19,869 nt of DNA, from the NCBI GenBank assembly GCA_001661515.1, contig LUVW01000031.1, positions 265,352 through 285,220 on the forward strand, in the 5' to 3' direction. The first letter of the stretch is position 1. Each line of letters starts with the position of its first letter. Below the pieces are notes generated by a model. The model saw nothing but the letters and a program-made list of their open reading frames with translations. It made no database searches and had not been told where the DNA came from. This document shows positions 1 to 9,308 of the stretch, in pieces. A program made the position numbers and the translations under genes. Source of the DNA: Capniomyces stellatus (lineage: Eukaryota > Kickxellomycota > Harpellomycetes > Harpellales > Legeriomycetaceae).

Positions 1-792
1 CCTTCTGATCCCACTGAGCCAGCTCCTGCACCATGACCGAATCCTGCACCATGACCAAGCCCAGCACCAGCGCCTTCTGATCCCACTGAGCCAGCTCCTG
101 CACCATGACCAAACCCTGCACCTTGACCGAATCCTGCACCAGCGCCTTCTGATCCCACTGAGCCAGCTCCTGCACCATGACCAAACCCTGCACCTTGACC
201 GAATCCTGCACCAGCGCCTTCTGATCCCACTGAGCCAGCTCCTGCACCATGACCGAATCCTGCACCATGACCAAGCCCAGCACCAGCGCCTTCTGATCCC
301 ACTGAGCCAGCTCCTGCACCATGACCAAACCCTGCACCTTGACCGAATCCTGCACCAGCGCCTTCTGATCCCACTGAGCCAGCTCCTGCACCATGACCAA
401 ACCCTGCACCTTGACCGAATCCTGCACCAGCGCCTTCTGATCCCACTGAGCCAGCTCCTGCACCATGACCAAACCCTGCACCTTGACCGAATCCTGCACC
501 AGCGCCTTCTGATCCCACTGAGCCAGCTCCTGCACCATGACCAAACCCTGCACCTTGACCGAATCCTGCACCAGCGCCTTCTGATCCCACTGAGCCAGCT
601 CCTGCACCATGACCAAACCCTGCACCTTGACCGAATCCTGCACCAGCGCCTTCTGATCCCACTGAGCCAGCTCCTGCACCATGACCAAACCCTGCACCTT
701 GACCGAATCCTGCACCAGCGCCTTCTGATCCCACTGAGCCAGCTCCTGCACCATGACCGAATCCTGCACCTTGACCGAATCCTGCACCATGA
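1..792 (-). repeat. 72-bp in-frame tandem repeat array, at least 11 units
   Basis: Units begin at 1, 73, 145, 217, 289, 361, 433, 505, 577, 649 and 721 with no length change, each encoding 24 residues of the secreted protein. Two unit types exist. Type A (73, 145, 289-649) appears identical in all eight copies. Type B (1 and 217) differs at several bases and swaps the Phe/Gln pair for Leu/His. The unit at 721 is a hybrid that degrades into a shorter (GA)n-coding region up to about 850. The order B-A-A, B-A-A... suggests a 216-bp higher-order duplication. The array continues past the left edge. Confidence 0.95.
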
Positions 793-1286
793 CCAGCTCC
801 TGCACCTGCACCTGCACCAGCACCAGCTCCTGCACCAGCTCCTGCTCCTGCACCGGCTCCACCACTTCCTGATCCACCATCTCCTGATGATCCGTTGTGA
901 CCAACTATTCCATAGTTCCTAGCTTTATTTCTCATTCTGAACTTGCGGCTAAACGCTCTCTCTCCATCATTCGCCACAATATTTATTATATAGCTTTTAT
1001 CCACAGGCATGTCTGATGGAACTCTGTAGGCGAATGACCCTACACTTGCTGGTATATCTTTTGCCAAGACCCTAACTGCAGCATATTCTTTTGAGCCTCC
1101 TTCTTGCAATAAGTTTATGGTGTACAATTTAACAGAGTTGTAGTCTCTTGGTATTTCCCAGCTAATTGTCGCATCTTCACCCAAGCTCCATACGTCAGAG
1201 CCTTGTGGACTTGTAATCTTTATTTCTGCATTTACAAAAAGCGATATACAGAGTATAATTGTTGCCAACGCAATTTTCAAATTCAT
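1..1286 (-). CDS. Secreted Kre9/KNH-like domain protein with silk-like Gly/Ala repeat tail (C-terminus outside window)
   Basis: The start codon is at 1286-1284 and the frame stays open to the left edge (428 codons), so the 3' end is missing. Residues 1-20 form a signal peptide (basic N-terminus, hydrophobic core, likely cut after VNA). Residues about 21-118 resemble the fungal Kre9/KNH-like N-terminal domain of Ser/Thr-rich GPI-anchored wall proteins: ITSPQGSDVW near the start, ISWEI, and an ending of the type YIINIVANDGERAFSRKF. A Gly/Ser linker leads at about residue 142 into (GA)n and then a 24-residue repeat rich in Gly-Ala with spaced Phe, Gln, His and a GSVGSEG break. The tail resembles structural silk-like proteins in composition, not by demonstrated homology. 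A cell-wall, coat or adhesive role is inferred. Whether a GPI signal follows cannot be seen. The gene call is strong; the function is uncertain. Confidence 0.85.
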   Translation of the reverse strand, partial: MNLKIALATIILCISLFVNAEIKITSPQGSDVWSLGEDATISWEIPRDYNSVKLYTINLLQEGGSKEYAAVRVLAKDIPASVGSFAYRVPSDMPVDKSYIINIVANDGERAFSRKFRMRNKARNYGIVGHNGSSGDGGSGSGGAGAGAGAGAGAGAGAGAGAGAGHGAGFGQGAGFGHGAGAGSVGSEGAGAGFGQGAGFGHGAGAGSVGSEGAGAGFGQGAGFGHGAGAGSVGSEGAGAGFGQGAGFGHGAGAGSVGSEGAGAGFGQGAGFGHGAGAGSVGSEGAGAGFGQGAGFGHGAGAGSVGSEGAGAGFGQGAGFGHGAGAGSVGSEGAGAGLGHGAGFGHGAGAGSVGSEGAGAGFGQGAGFGHGAGAGSVGSEGAGAGFGQGAGFGHGAGAGSVGSEGAGAGLGHGAGFGHGAGAGSVGSE

Positions 1287-1424
1287 TTTCTTTGGGTGTA
1301 TTTTGGGGATATTTTGGGGAGAGGTTTAAGAATTAGTTAGGGAGTAGTTAGGTAGTTAGTTGGGATAATAAATTTAGATATTAATTTAAGGGTTGATGCT
1401 CACACTTTTTCAGGGATGTTATTG

Positions 1425-1432
1425 TATTTATA
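1425..1432 (-). promoter_or_regulatory. TATA box of the silk-like protein gene
   Basis: On the minus strand this reads TATAAATA, about 139 bp upstream of the start at 1286. The spacing would leave a 5' leader of about 100 bases. AT-rich sequence yields such octamers by chance, but three other genes in the window have the same octamer at a similar distance. Confidence 0.5.
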
Positions 1433-3262
1433 TTAAAATCCCAGTTTTAAATCAAGATTTCAGTTACTAAGACTGATAGTAAGATTTAGCTTGTGTGTTT
1501 ACTACAATTTAAAGCAAATCTTGACTATGATGTTAAGCTGGATCGATAAAAAGTTGAGGATTTCAGTTTGCGTTTTGAAGGATGAGAACTGTACAATGAG
1601 TTGTTTTCAGATTTAATAGTTAGTTTTGTGCTTTGTGTGTTGCATTTTGTTTCAAGCATAGTTTGTTTTGTTTGATAGAAAGCGCAAGTATTATGTTTGC
1701 TCTGAACAATAAAATAATCAAAAGCGTCAGAGTTGTACTGTTTTTTTCAATAATCTGAAAATTTAAAATTTTAGTAGTGATTTGTTGAAGTGTCAATGCA
1801 TGGAATGCAACGCACTTTAAAGCGATGGTAGTAACATAATCGCAGTAATGAGTATTTAGGCAAAAGCAGTTTAGTATACATTAGCTGTGTATTTTTTACT
1901 CAGGTCGTTCTGTTTTTTTATATTTATTAAGAATATTGTTGATGAATATTAGTTATTTACGATTTAACAGTACACAAAGTGTAAATAATACCAATAATAC
2001 CAATGTGTTTTGAATTTATTATGCTTTGGTTGCCCTAAAAGATAATCAACCCTCATTTATGCTTTGCCAGTTTGTATCTGAAATTGTCATTGCTTCGAGT
2101 TAGTTTACAAACTTTTGGTTAAAGATTCATTGTTGGATTCGTCAATTTCAAACGTTTAGCACATTCTTATTGTTCAAAAAGGTCTTTGGTTTTATCCATC
2201 TACACATTTTCAATTTTGCCAAACAAACCATTGCAATCAAGTGTGAATAAAAGGCACTGGAATCTTGTTCAGTACTGCTTGTCGCCAAAACGTTAAAACA
2301 AAAAGCTCAATTGTGGTCAGATCAACAGAATAAGAGGCAATAGTGAGCCTAGCAGCCCTTTTAACAGATAAAATAATCGGTTGGTTACTGTTTTTATGAT
2401 TATATTTATAATTTGCACTAAACTCTAAACCAAGGTTTGATAATTGTATTTCAAATCGAGAGAGAACACCGGTTGCTACTAATATAATGAGTATTTGATC
2501 AAACCCCATAATTGCATTTGACCGCACTTGCTCGAAAAGTGGAATGATCAAATTATTGGGAGTCTCGAGGCTTTAGTAGCGTATTGGTAATACGATATCC
2601 GACTTTTCATGATATTATTGCAAGCAGTAAGAGTATGAACCGGCTTGTGGCCAAATTTGTCAGTTGAAATAAAATGTGCCGGTGCTAGTTAAGTTTGAAG
2701 CTGAATATGTTGCAGAGAATAATGGAGTTTTTTTTTGGCGTAGCACATAAAGTGGTTTATGTAATTGTAAAGCGGAATTACTGAAATTAAAGGCGATGTC
2801 ACGTTTTAAATAAAGGTAATAGGCTCAAGTTGAGATTTAATTAAAGCAAGATTAGCAAATCAAAGCAAAATTTGACAACTAGAATCAAGAAGGAAAAGAA
2901 AGTGAAGAAAGTAAGAGGATCTCAATAGCACAAGAATCGCAAGTTTTTGTAGTAAAGTTGTAAAAAAATAAATAAATACACGTTTTTGTATTTTTGTATT
3001 GACGATTTACAAGTTTTCAGAATTTAACAGAGTTTTTGAAAAAGCGCAAAGTATAAAGCAATAAAAATAATAAAAAGAACATAATTCAACTTGATATATT
3101 TACGAATACACAGTATACACAACAAAGATCCTGTGAAAGTGCCAATAATAAAGCAATAATAGGCGATCACAAAATAAGAAGTAAGACAAAGACAAGTAGG
3201 AGAGATTCAGCCAGGCTTTAACAAAGAGGATATAGAAACAAAGCAAAGCAAAAATAAAAAGA
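1433..3262. other. Long AT-rich intergenic spacer between divergent genes
   Basis: This separates the minus-strand silk-like gene from the plus-strand KEN-box gene. It is AT-rich with poly-T and poly-A runs. I see no complete gene, RNA gene or clear repeat. The one stretch that looks protein-like is the patch at 2237-2572 on the minus strand, listed separately. The last 300 bases are purine-rich on the plus strand (many AAAG and AGAAG words) and probably serve as promoter and leader of the gene starting at 3263; no good TATA box is visible there. Confidence 0.6.
2237..2572 (-). pseudogene. Possible decayed coding fragment, unknown family
   Basis: An open frame of about 111 codons, bounded by stops at 2573-2575 and 2237-2239, has balanced amino-acid use rather than the Lys/Asn/Ile-only pattern of random AT-rich frames; examples are LVATGVLSRFEIQLSNLG and LTIASYSVDLTTIELF. 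It has no ATG at its head. A second protein-like stretch lies just upstream in another frame (about 2590-2680, containing FGHKPVHTLTACNNIMKS). This suggests a broken gene or transposon fragment, or an exon whose partners I cannot connect. I do not recognise the family. Confidence 0.3.
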
Positions 3263-5302
3263 ATGGCGGTCTCGACGCGAAACAGAGGAGCAAAAGATGT
3301 TGAAACTAAAGGTAATACAAGGATATAATTAAAAATAGAGAGAGATTACATTGCTTAATAGAGCAGATAGAGTAGGGAAAAAGAAAATGGATAATTTTTA
3401 AAAGCATGTAAACATTTGAATACAACAATGAAATTAGGAAAAGTGGAAAAGGCGAAAAATGAGAAGGGAACGAAAGGAGACGCGGCTGTTGAGAGGTAGG
3501 TTTATTATTGGTGATTAAATTTGAGATAGGGGTACCGAGTTTTCTATTTTTAAAGGAAAAAACAGACCGGTTTGATTAAAGAGAATATTATGAACAGTAT
3601 TATTGTTGTTGGGAAAAAGAAAATAAAGGTGGAAAAATCTGAGAGTACTGTTGCTTTACCAATTAATGGGCATAGGGAGCTGTTGGGTAATAAAGATATG
3701 TTTGATACGCCCATGTCAAAGGGTAAAACCAAAACCAAGTCTGGTCCCAAAACACCGAAGTCAAGAGGTAAAGAAGCAGAAAAGGTAGCCAAAGATAGCG
3801 GGGGAAGTGAGAAGCATGAATTGGATAAAGATGAAGAGGAGAAATTGGAAGGAACTAAAAGCGTAGAAGCAAAAAGCCCAATGCCAAATAAACAGAGTAG
3901 AAAGAGTGACATGTTTATGTACGTGGATGATTCAAAGTTTTCAAAGATACTGTTTGACGGAAGTGAAGGAGATTACGAGGAAAAGGAGTCTATGCAGTTT
4001 TCAGGGATGGGGAGCGGCTTTGCAGAAGAAAGCTTTGGTGACTTTTCTAAAAGTCCAGTAAACGAAGAGTTTGCGGAGTATGGGAAGAAGGAAGGCGGCG
4101 ATTTGTTGCAGGAGACAGGGGAACTTTCTGGGGAAAGGTTGGCAGAATTTGAGAGAGCTTTGATTCAAAAAGACGTGAATTTTGGCAAAAAGGCCAGCCA
4201 AGGTAACCTAGATCTGTTTTGGTTATTATAGTTAGTATTGTTATTGCAGGAGGGAGATTTGGAAATGTACACTTATAAATGGATTCCAAAAATGTTATGT
4301 TAAAGAAAAGATGGTATTTATAGAAATAGAGATAGCAGATTCTGAAAGCACAGAAATAAAAGATGTATACAACTCACCGAGAAAACGCAGAGTTGACGCA
4401 AAATTGAAACAATTGGGTTTAGAAAAAGCAAAAGGCGATTTGACACCTAGCAAACGAGCAAAAAAGTATGAGGAGCCAATAAGCGTAGGATCGACTGAAG
4501 GTAGAACAAGAAGGTCTAGCAACAGACTGTCAGCGATTAATTCAAGGAAAATCGAGTCAATTGTATTGATAGAAAACACGCCAAAAAAGCGCCGCAAAAC
4601 CAGCAGCACACCGTCTAAGACCAAAAGTGCTGATGCACCTGCATCCCCGGATATAGACTTCAACTCGCCAATATTCCCGAAAAACGACACAAAGTCGATA
4701 CCAATTGCCCAGATCGAGTGGCTGGATAATGCTGGTGTTGGGAACTCTCTGCCGTTTTCGTTAAAGTCGAGAAAACCTCAGTCTAAAATCACCAACAAGA
4801 AAACAGAATCAGTAGAAAAATCAAAATCAAAATCAAAATCAAAATCAAAATCAAAACCAAAATCAGAATCAAAAGCAAAAGCAAAAGCAAAACCAATAGT
4901 AAAGCCAGAGCCAGAGCCAAAATCAAAAGTCACCAAAAAGTTGACTAGATCTACAAAAGTTGCTGCTTCTGCTTCTGCAGCTCCAGCACCCATCGTTCCT
5001 ACGAGTAGGTCTAAAAGAGCATCAGCTCGTAGCCAAAAGCTTGGATCTGCAGCGAAAAGCCTTGATGAAGGTTCTGCTAAGCTTGAGGAAGAGGTACTTT
5101 ATTTTTGTTTGTTTTTTTTACTCTGTAATTTGTCGAGTCTTTATTATTGAAATTTATTAATCAATGACACTTTGCTCTGTGCGCGTTGTTCATATATAAA
5201 TAGACAGGCAGTGGCTCATTTGATGCATTTACACCGTCTCAACAGGAGCTACTACGGCTGGATGATTATGTGCTGCCAGTTGAAAGAATATTTATGTCTT
5301 GA
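3263..5302 (+). CDS. Disordered lysine-rich nuclear protein with KEN box, five exons; possible sororin- or securin-like regulator
   Basis: Hand-built exons are 3263-3311, 3438-3495, 3556-4202, 4324-5093 and 5204-5302. All introns are GT-AG and the phases join cleanly into 540 codons plus stop. The protein is almost entirely low complexity and charged. A KEN triplet (an APC/C degron motif) lies at residues 44-46. Basic clusters SPRKRR (about 269) and TPKKRRKT (about 337) look like nuclear signals. A (Lys-Ser)n then (Lys-Ala)n run sits near 417-441. The last exon is the most protein-like part: FDAFTPSQQELL followed by LDDYVLPVE (527-535). A KEN box plus a short acidic/hydrophobic C-terminal helix ending in VE recalls sororin-type cohesin regulators, but similarity is weak and this is inference. 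The acceptor of intron 3 could be 4323 or 4329, both in frame. Without the splicing model this region would look like two separate ORFs. Confidence 0.65.
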
Positions 5303-5770
5303 TTCCGTGCCCGGCCGTTCTTTAGTGTGTTTATTATTATTATTATTATTGTGCTTTGCCTTTTATTACGTTTCGCTTTTCTAATCTGCTTTATTATATC
5401 TGTATATTTTGTCTATCAAACGTCATTGTTGTTAACCCAGTTTTTTTTATCAAGTATTGGCTTTTAAATCCAATTTCTTTGTTGTCAAGAAGCTGGCAAT
5501 CGCGTTTAAACCAAAATTCATTGCATTTATGCTATTAGTTGGTCAATCAACCAATGTTATTTTTTAATTTCAAATGCAACTATTAAGCAATTTAAGTAAT
5601 CAATTTCTGAAATTTTGTAATCGACTATTTTTATCTACTTTTTATCCCAAATAGAAAAAAACACTTTATTTCCAACTTAAAAACAAAAGTCTCGATTTAA
5701 CAAGTGTTTGTATTATTGCGATTATCCAGTTTCAATCCGATTCGTATAATCAAAGTAAACATACTGAGGA
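5303..5770. other. Intergenic spacer with (TTA)n microsatellite
   Basis: This lies between the KEN-box gene and the OCA-type gene, both on the plus strand. A TTA trinucleotide run lies at about 5331-5350. The rest is T-rich sequence. No additional gene or clear promoter element is visible. Confidence 0.6.
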
Positions 5771-8134
5771 ATGGTGTTAATTAACGAAAACCTGATCCCA
5801 CCTTATAGATTTGGATGTGTTGAAGCAAAGTTATATAGAGGTGGGTACCCAAAGGAACGGAATTTTTGTTTTTTGAAAAGGTATGTCCTGGTCAAGTCTT
5901 CTCTTTCTTTCTTTCTTTCTTTATCCCTTTCCCCCTTTATCCCTTTCCCCCTTTATCCCTTTCCCCCTTTATCCCTTTCCCCCTTTACTCTTTTCCCCTC
6001 TTTATCCCTTTCCCTCTTTATTCCTTTCCCCCCTTTACCTCTTTTTCCCTTTACCTCTTTTTGCTTTGCGCTTGCGTTTGCTCTTGGGTTTAGTGAACTA
6101 AATCCAGTAACTACATGACAGAAATATGGGAAAATAGTAGAGAATTCAAAGTTTCCTAAATACTGACTTTAAAATATAAATGGTTATATTATAGCTTAAA
6201 ACTAAGAACAATAATATCGCTGATTCCGGACCAAGCCAACGAGTATTTAGAAACCTTTTGCAAAACGCAGAATATCAAGCATGTACTGATCAAAGTTGCA
6301 TTTCCTGATGAAAACGTCACTTTGTATAATGAAGCTGTTTCCAAATGTTTACAGGTAAGCCCAAAATTTTTTTTAAAGAAAATTAAATTAAAATGTAGCC
6401 GAGCAGTTAATTTCAGGCTTTTTGATTTTTTGGCGTGTTTTTATTGTGTCAACCGAGTGCTTTCTTAGTTTTAAACACTTTATACAATATTTTAAACTTT
6501 TGAACAGATAATCACAGAGGAAAGCAATCTGCCATTATATGTTCATTGCATGGATGGTTCGAATGTTACGGGAGTTTTAATAATGTGTTTGCGAAAGTTG
6601 CAATTATGGAGGAATCATAGCTACGAATTTGAGTTTTTAAGGTATTGGGGTTTAAATCAAAGATACGAAAAAAAGAAATTAGAATGGATTTTGCTTGTTT
6701 AAAATATAAAAGCGCAAGCTGAGGGAGCAAGAGCTGATTGGTTGCATACAATTTGTGAATAGATTTGAAAAAGACGATGAGATCCTGAGCGAAGAGAACG
6801 AGTTTGTTGAGGAATTTGTCGGAACAGGACTGCTGCTGCCGAACCCGTATGTGTCATGGCTATGGCCCCATAAGGCAGCATTGATCAAAAAGGATAGAAA
6901 CCGGATTCCATTTAGCAAATCAATACACCCAACAATGAGGAATTTGCGACTTAGTCCATATACCCAGCCAAGCTGGGAAAAGGAGCTAGAAAGCGAGATT
7001 AGTGTGGCTGGAGGTGAAGGTGGTAGGTCTAGTTGGTTGAACTCTGCGGTTGTATTAGACCAAGCAGCCGACCCACTAGCAGCCAATATTGACGAGGACA
7101 GAGAAAACAGAACTAAAAGCACAAACAGCACAAAGAGTATAGACAGAACGAACAATACAAAGAGTACAGACGTTACAAACAGTACAGGTATAAATAAAGA
7201 TGATGAGGTTGGTGGCAGTTTAAATACTAACAAGAAAGTAGAAGCAAGTACAGTGGCGGACATGGCGAAAAGTATCAACAAAGAAGGCAGCAAAACACCG
7301 CACGTTATTGATTCTCAGCACACAGATGGCAGCACAGAGAGCTCGGATATGGCCCGGTCAGAGCCGAGCAGTTTGGCCAACAAGGTGCTTAAAAACAACT
7401 GGCTGCTTGACCAGCTAATAAACAAAAGCAAGAAGAACAAGTCGTATGGCATTGACCGGTCGCAGTCGCTATCTTTGCTAGAGAGCAACCAGTCCATTAT
7501 CACGTCGCTTTCAAAGTCCAGTAGCTTAGGCAGCAAAGCAGTCGCAAACTCAACGCACCAGTTTATTGCCGGAATGCCGCTTGATAACCAGGAGTTTATT
7601 GCCCAGTCTCGCGCCTCACTCGAGCCACAGAGCTCCAGCTTTTTCCCGGGCAGCTCGGCAGGGACTGGATTTGGATCTGGGTCTGGATCTGGGCCAGACT
7701 CGCCAGTCATACCTGTTATAAACTTGCCTAATCTAGCTGCAGCTAACGGAAGCTTATACTTGTCACGGCCCGGCTCTACAGTTTTAAACCAAGCAAGCGA
7801 CTTTATGGCATCCTCCAGTAAGACTGCTGAGTTTAGCAGTGGCTCTATGATTCTGAATCCCTACAGCTCTGTCAGCCTGGTGTCGTCGTCTATTTCATTC
7901 TTGGACTTGGCCAGCTTTGACTATGGCCCCGATTACACAGATTTAGACTTTTTTAGTTCAGACCAAGGCCTAGTTGACTTTGCCTCTGGAGTGTCTGGAA
8001 ACCTGTTTGAGCAGTCAAGAACTGGCGACGCTGAGTCCTCATTTGCTAAGCTAAACCAGCTGATTTACTCTTTAGAGAATGCCCATTTGTCGTATCTTTT
8101 GAATGCCTTGTCGCTTGAAGGTTTGGGAATGTAA
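5771..8134 (+). CDS. OCA/Siw14-type tyrosine phosphatase-fold protein, catalytic Arg missing, long Ser-rich tail
   Basis: Exons are 5771-5880, 6195-6354, 6508-6641 and 6724-8134, GT-AG throughout, giving 604 residues. The N-terminal ~170 residues follow the fungal Siw14/OCA dual-specificity phosphatase fold: LIPPYRFGCVEAKLYRGGYP at the start, LKLRTIISLIPD, then the P-loop VHCMDGSNVTG. His103-Cys104 are in place, but the HCx5R arginine is Val110, so catalysis is probably lost or altered. This points to the OCA4/OCA6-like branch rather than Siw14, the inositol-pyrophosphate phosphatase. Residues from about 205 to the end are predicted disordered, rich in Ser, Asn and Thr, with a short Gly-Ser run (GSGSGSG). 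Yeast members are much shorter, so the tail is a lineage-specific addition. The acceptor of intron 3 (AG at 6722-6723) was chosen because it alone keeps the frame. It may act as a regulatory or scaffold protein with other OCA-family members. Confidence 0.88.
5901..6062 (+). repeat. Pyrimidine-rich tandem repeat inside intron 1 of the OCA-type gene
   Basis: A (CTTT)n run at about 5901-5922 passes into a 16-bp unit, ATCCCTTTCCCCCTTT, with four exact copies starting at 5923, 5939, 5955 and 5971 and degenerate copies to about 6062. The plus strand is nearly pure pyrimidine. The intron (5881-6194, 314 bp) is the longest in the window because of it. The frame from the exon stays open through the array to a stop at 6116-6118. 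Confidence 0.9.
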
Positions 8135-8970
8135 GAGCTCAGTGAATCAGCCTCGATATGTACATTTCTGTATTTTACACAATATTCATTAGTTATTACG
8201 CAATCGATCTTTTGCTTATTCGTTTTAACATACTTTCTATTTACCCATTTGCTTTATTTAATTGACGCTGAATTTTTTAATGATTCATATATCCATCGCT
8301 CTAGAGTTTATGCTTTTTTTTCTCATTGCTTAACGAATTTTTGAGTCGTTCAAATATCATCTCTCTTTCTTTTCATTATCTCTCATTGGCCCAATTCCTT
8401 TAATTGCTGTAAAAAATAATCAACTTGTGGTACGTTACATTGTGCGCAACTGGTTTTTCTTTTTTAGCTTGTTTTTTTTCTCAAGATAGGATGAATGCAT
8501 TTAATATTGCCGACTTTGAATGCTTTTCGGCAATAAACATCCCCCCTCCCCCATTTAGCCTCTTTTTTTTTTAATCACAAGATTGGGATATATTGGTCTG
8601 TAAATCATGCTACATTCGAGCAAAAATATGATATTGACGCATAAACTGCCGATATTAATTCATTCACATGAACACGAGTGCAAAAAGTACATCAAAGGCA
8701 GTAAAATTAATTAGACCTAATCAGTTAGCAAACAAAGAGCTCTTTCACAAGTTTCGAGCCCGAACAGAATTTAAAAGCATAATATTTGGCCTTCTAACAG
8801 ATGAACCCATGGTAATTGAAGCCAGTTAAATTATAACGCCAGCTGTTGTGTAAGGTGATAATTCTTTTATTTTTTTTGCAAGACAACGAATCACAATATA
8901 CTCTCAAAAAGAACAACTAAGGTATATTTAGCGCTTTGTTTAAATCAAATTATTTATAATTGAAATAAAA
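8135..8970. other. Intergenic spacer, 3' region of the OCA-type gene
   Basis: T-rich sequence with several homopolymer tracts, and a C-rich island at about 8540-8553 just after a possible AATAAA polyadenylation signal near 8531. No further coding region or RNA gene is visible. Confidence 0.55.
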
Positions 8971-8978
8971 GTAATAGC

Positions 8979-9046
8979 AAAAGTAAAAGTAAAAGTAAAA
9001 GTAAAAGTAAAAGTAAATGTAAATGTAAATGTAAATGTAAAGGTGA
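8979..9046 (+). repeat. Hexanucleotide microsatellite upstream of the metallothionein TATA box
   Basis: About six to seven copies of GTAAAA switch to about five copies of GTAAAT, a compound (AAAAGT)n/(AAATGT)n array ending about 8 bp before a TATAAATA element. It is purine/A-rich on the plus strand and may keep the promoter nucleosome-poor; that role is inferred. Confidence 0.85.
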
Positions 9047-9053
9047 AAATGGG

Positions 9054-9061
9054 TATAAATA
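9054..9061 (+). promoter_or_regulatory. TATA box of the metallothionein gene
   Basis: TATAAATA in the context GGGTATAAATACAG lies 161 bp upstream of the metallothionein ATG at 9222. A 61-codon frame overlapping it (ATG at 9049, stop at 9229) is probably non-coding leader. I found no convincing metal-response element. Confidence 0.5.
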
Positions 9062-9221
9062 CAGTCAGTTTTGCCTTGTTGACTATCTTTAGAATTCAAG
9101 TATTATCTTTAATAATTCCAATTCTATTCCAGCTAGCTTTCGTATCTAGATACAATACCATCCTACCAGGTCTAAAAGGTCAATTTTTTTTTAAAAAAAG
9201 CAAAACAAAAGTAACTCAAAG

Positions 9222-9308
9222 ATGTTGAATAGCGACTGTCCATGTTCATGTTCCGGCTCTGGAACCAAGTCATGTAGCTGTGACTGTGGAGGTTCATGCA
9301 AATGCTAA
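9222..9308 (+). CDS. Small cysteine-rich copper-type metallothionein
   Basis: A 28-codon ORF (ATG 9222, TAA 9306-9308) encodes a peptide with eight cysteines at residues 6, 8, 10, 18, 20, 22, 26 and 28, all in Cys-X-Cys pairs or clusters (DCPCSC, then SCSCDC and SCKC). The rest is Ser, Gly, Lys and Asp, with no aromatic residue. This composition is that of small fungal copper metallothioneins such as the Neurospora one (about 25 residues, seven Cys). It would bind Cu(I) in the cytosol and buffer or detoxify copper. It stands alone, with a TATA box upstream and an AATAAA at 9481-9486 downstream. There is no sign of an intron. It is too short for usual gene finders. Chance seems unlikely given the Cys spacing, although no homology search was possible. 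Confidence 0.8.
   Translation: MLNSDCPCSCSGSGTKSCSCDCGGSCKC

Noticed and set aside
1..792. Left-edge array considered as CRISPR or satellite DNA
   Set aside because: There are no unique spacers, and the array is an exact multiple of three in frame with a signal-peptide protein.
3550..3912. Minus-strand 120-codon open frame
   Set aside because: Antisense to exon 3 of the KEN-box gene; Leu/Phe/Ser composition is the mirror of the Lys/Glu-rich coding strand.
9049..9231. 61-codon frame starting MGINTVSFALL, hydrophobic start like a signal peptide
   Set aside because: Begins at the very base of the TATA element, so it is unlikely to be in the transcript; stop overlaps the metallothionein start; looks like leader sequence.
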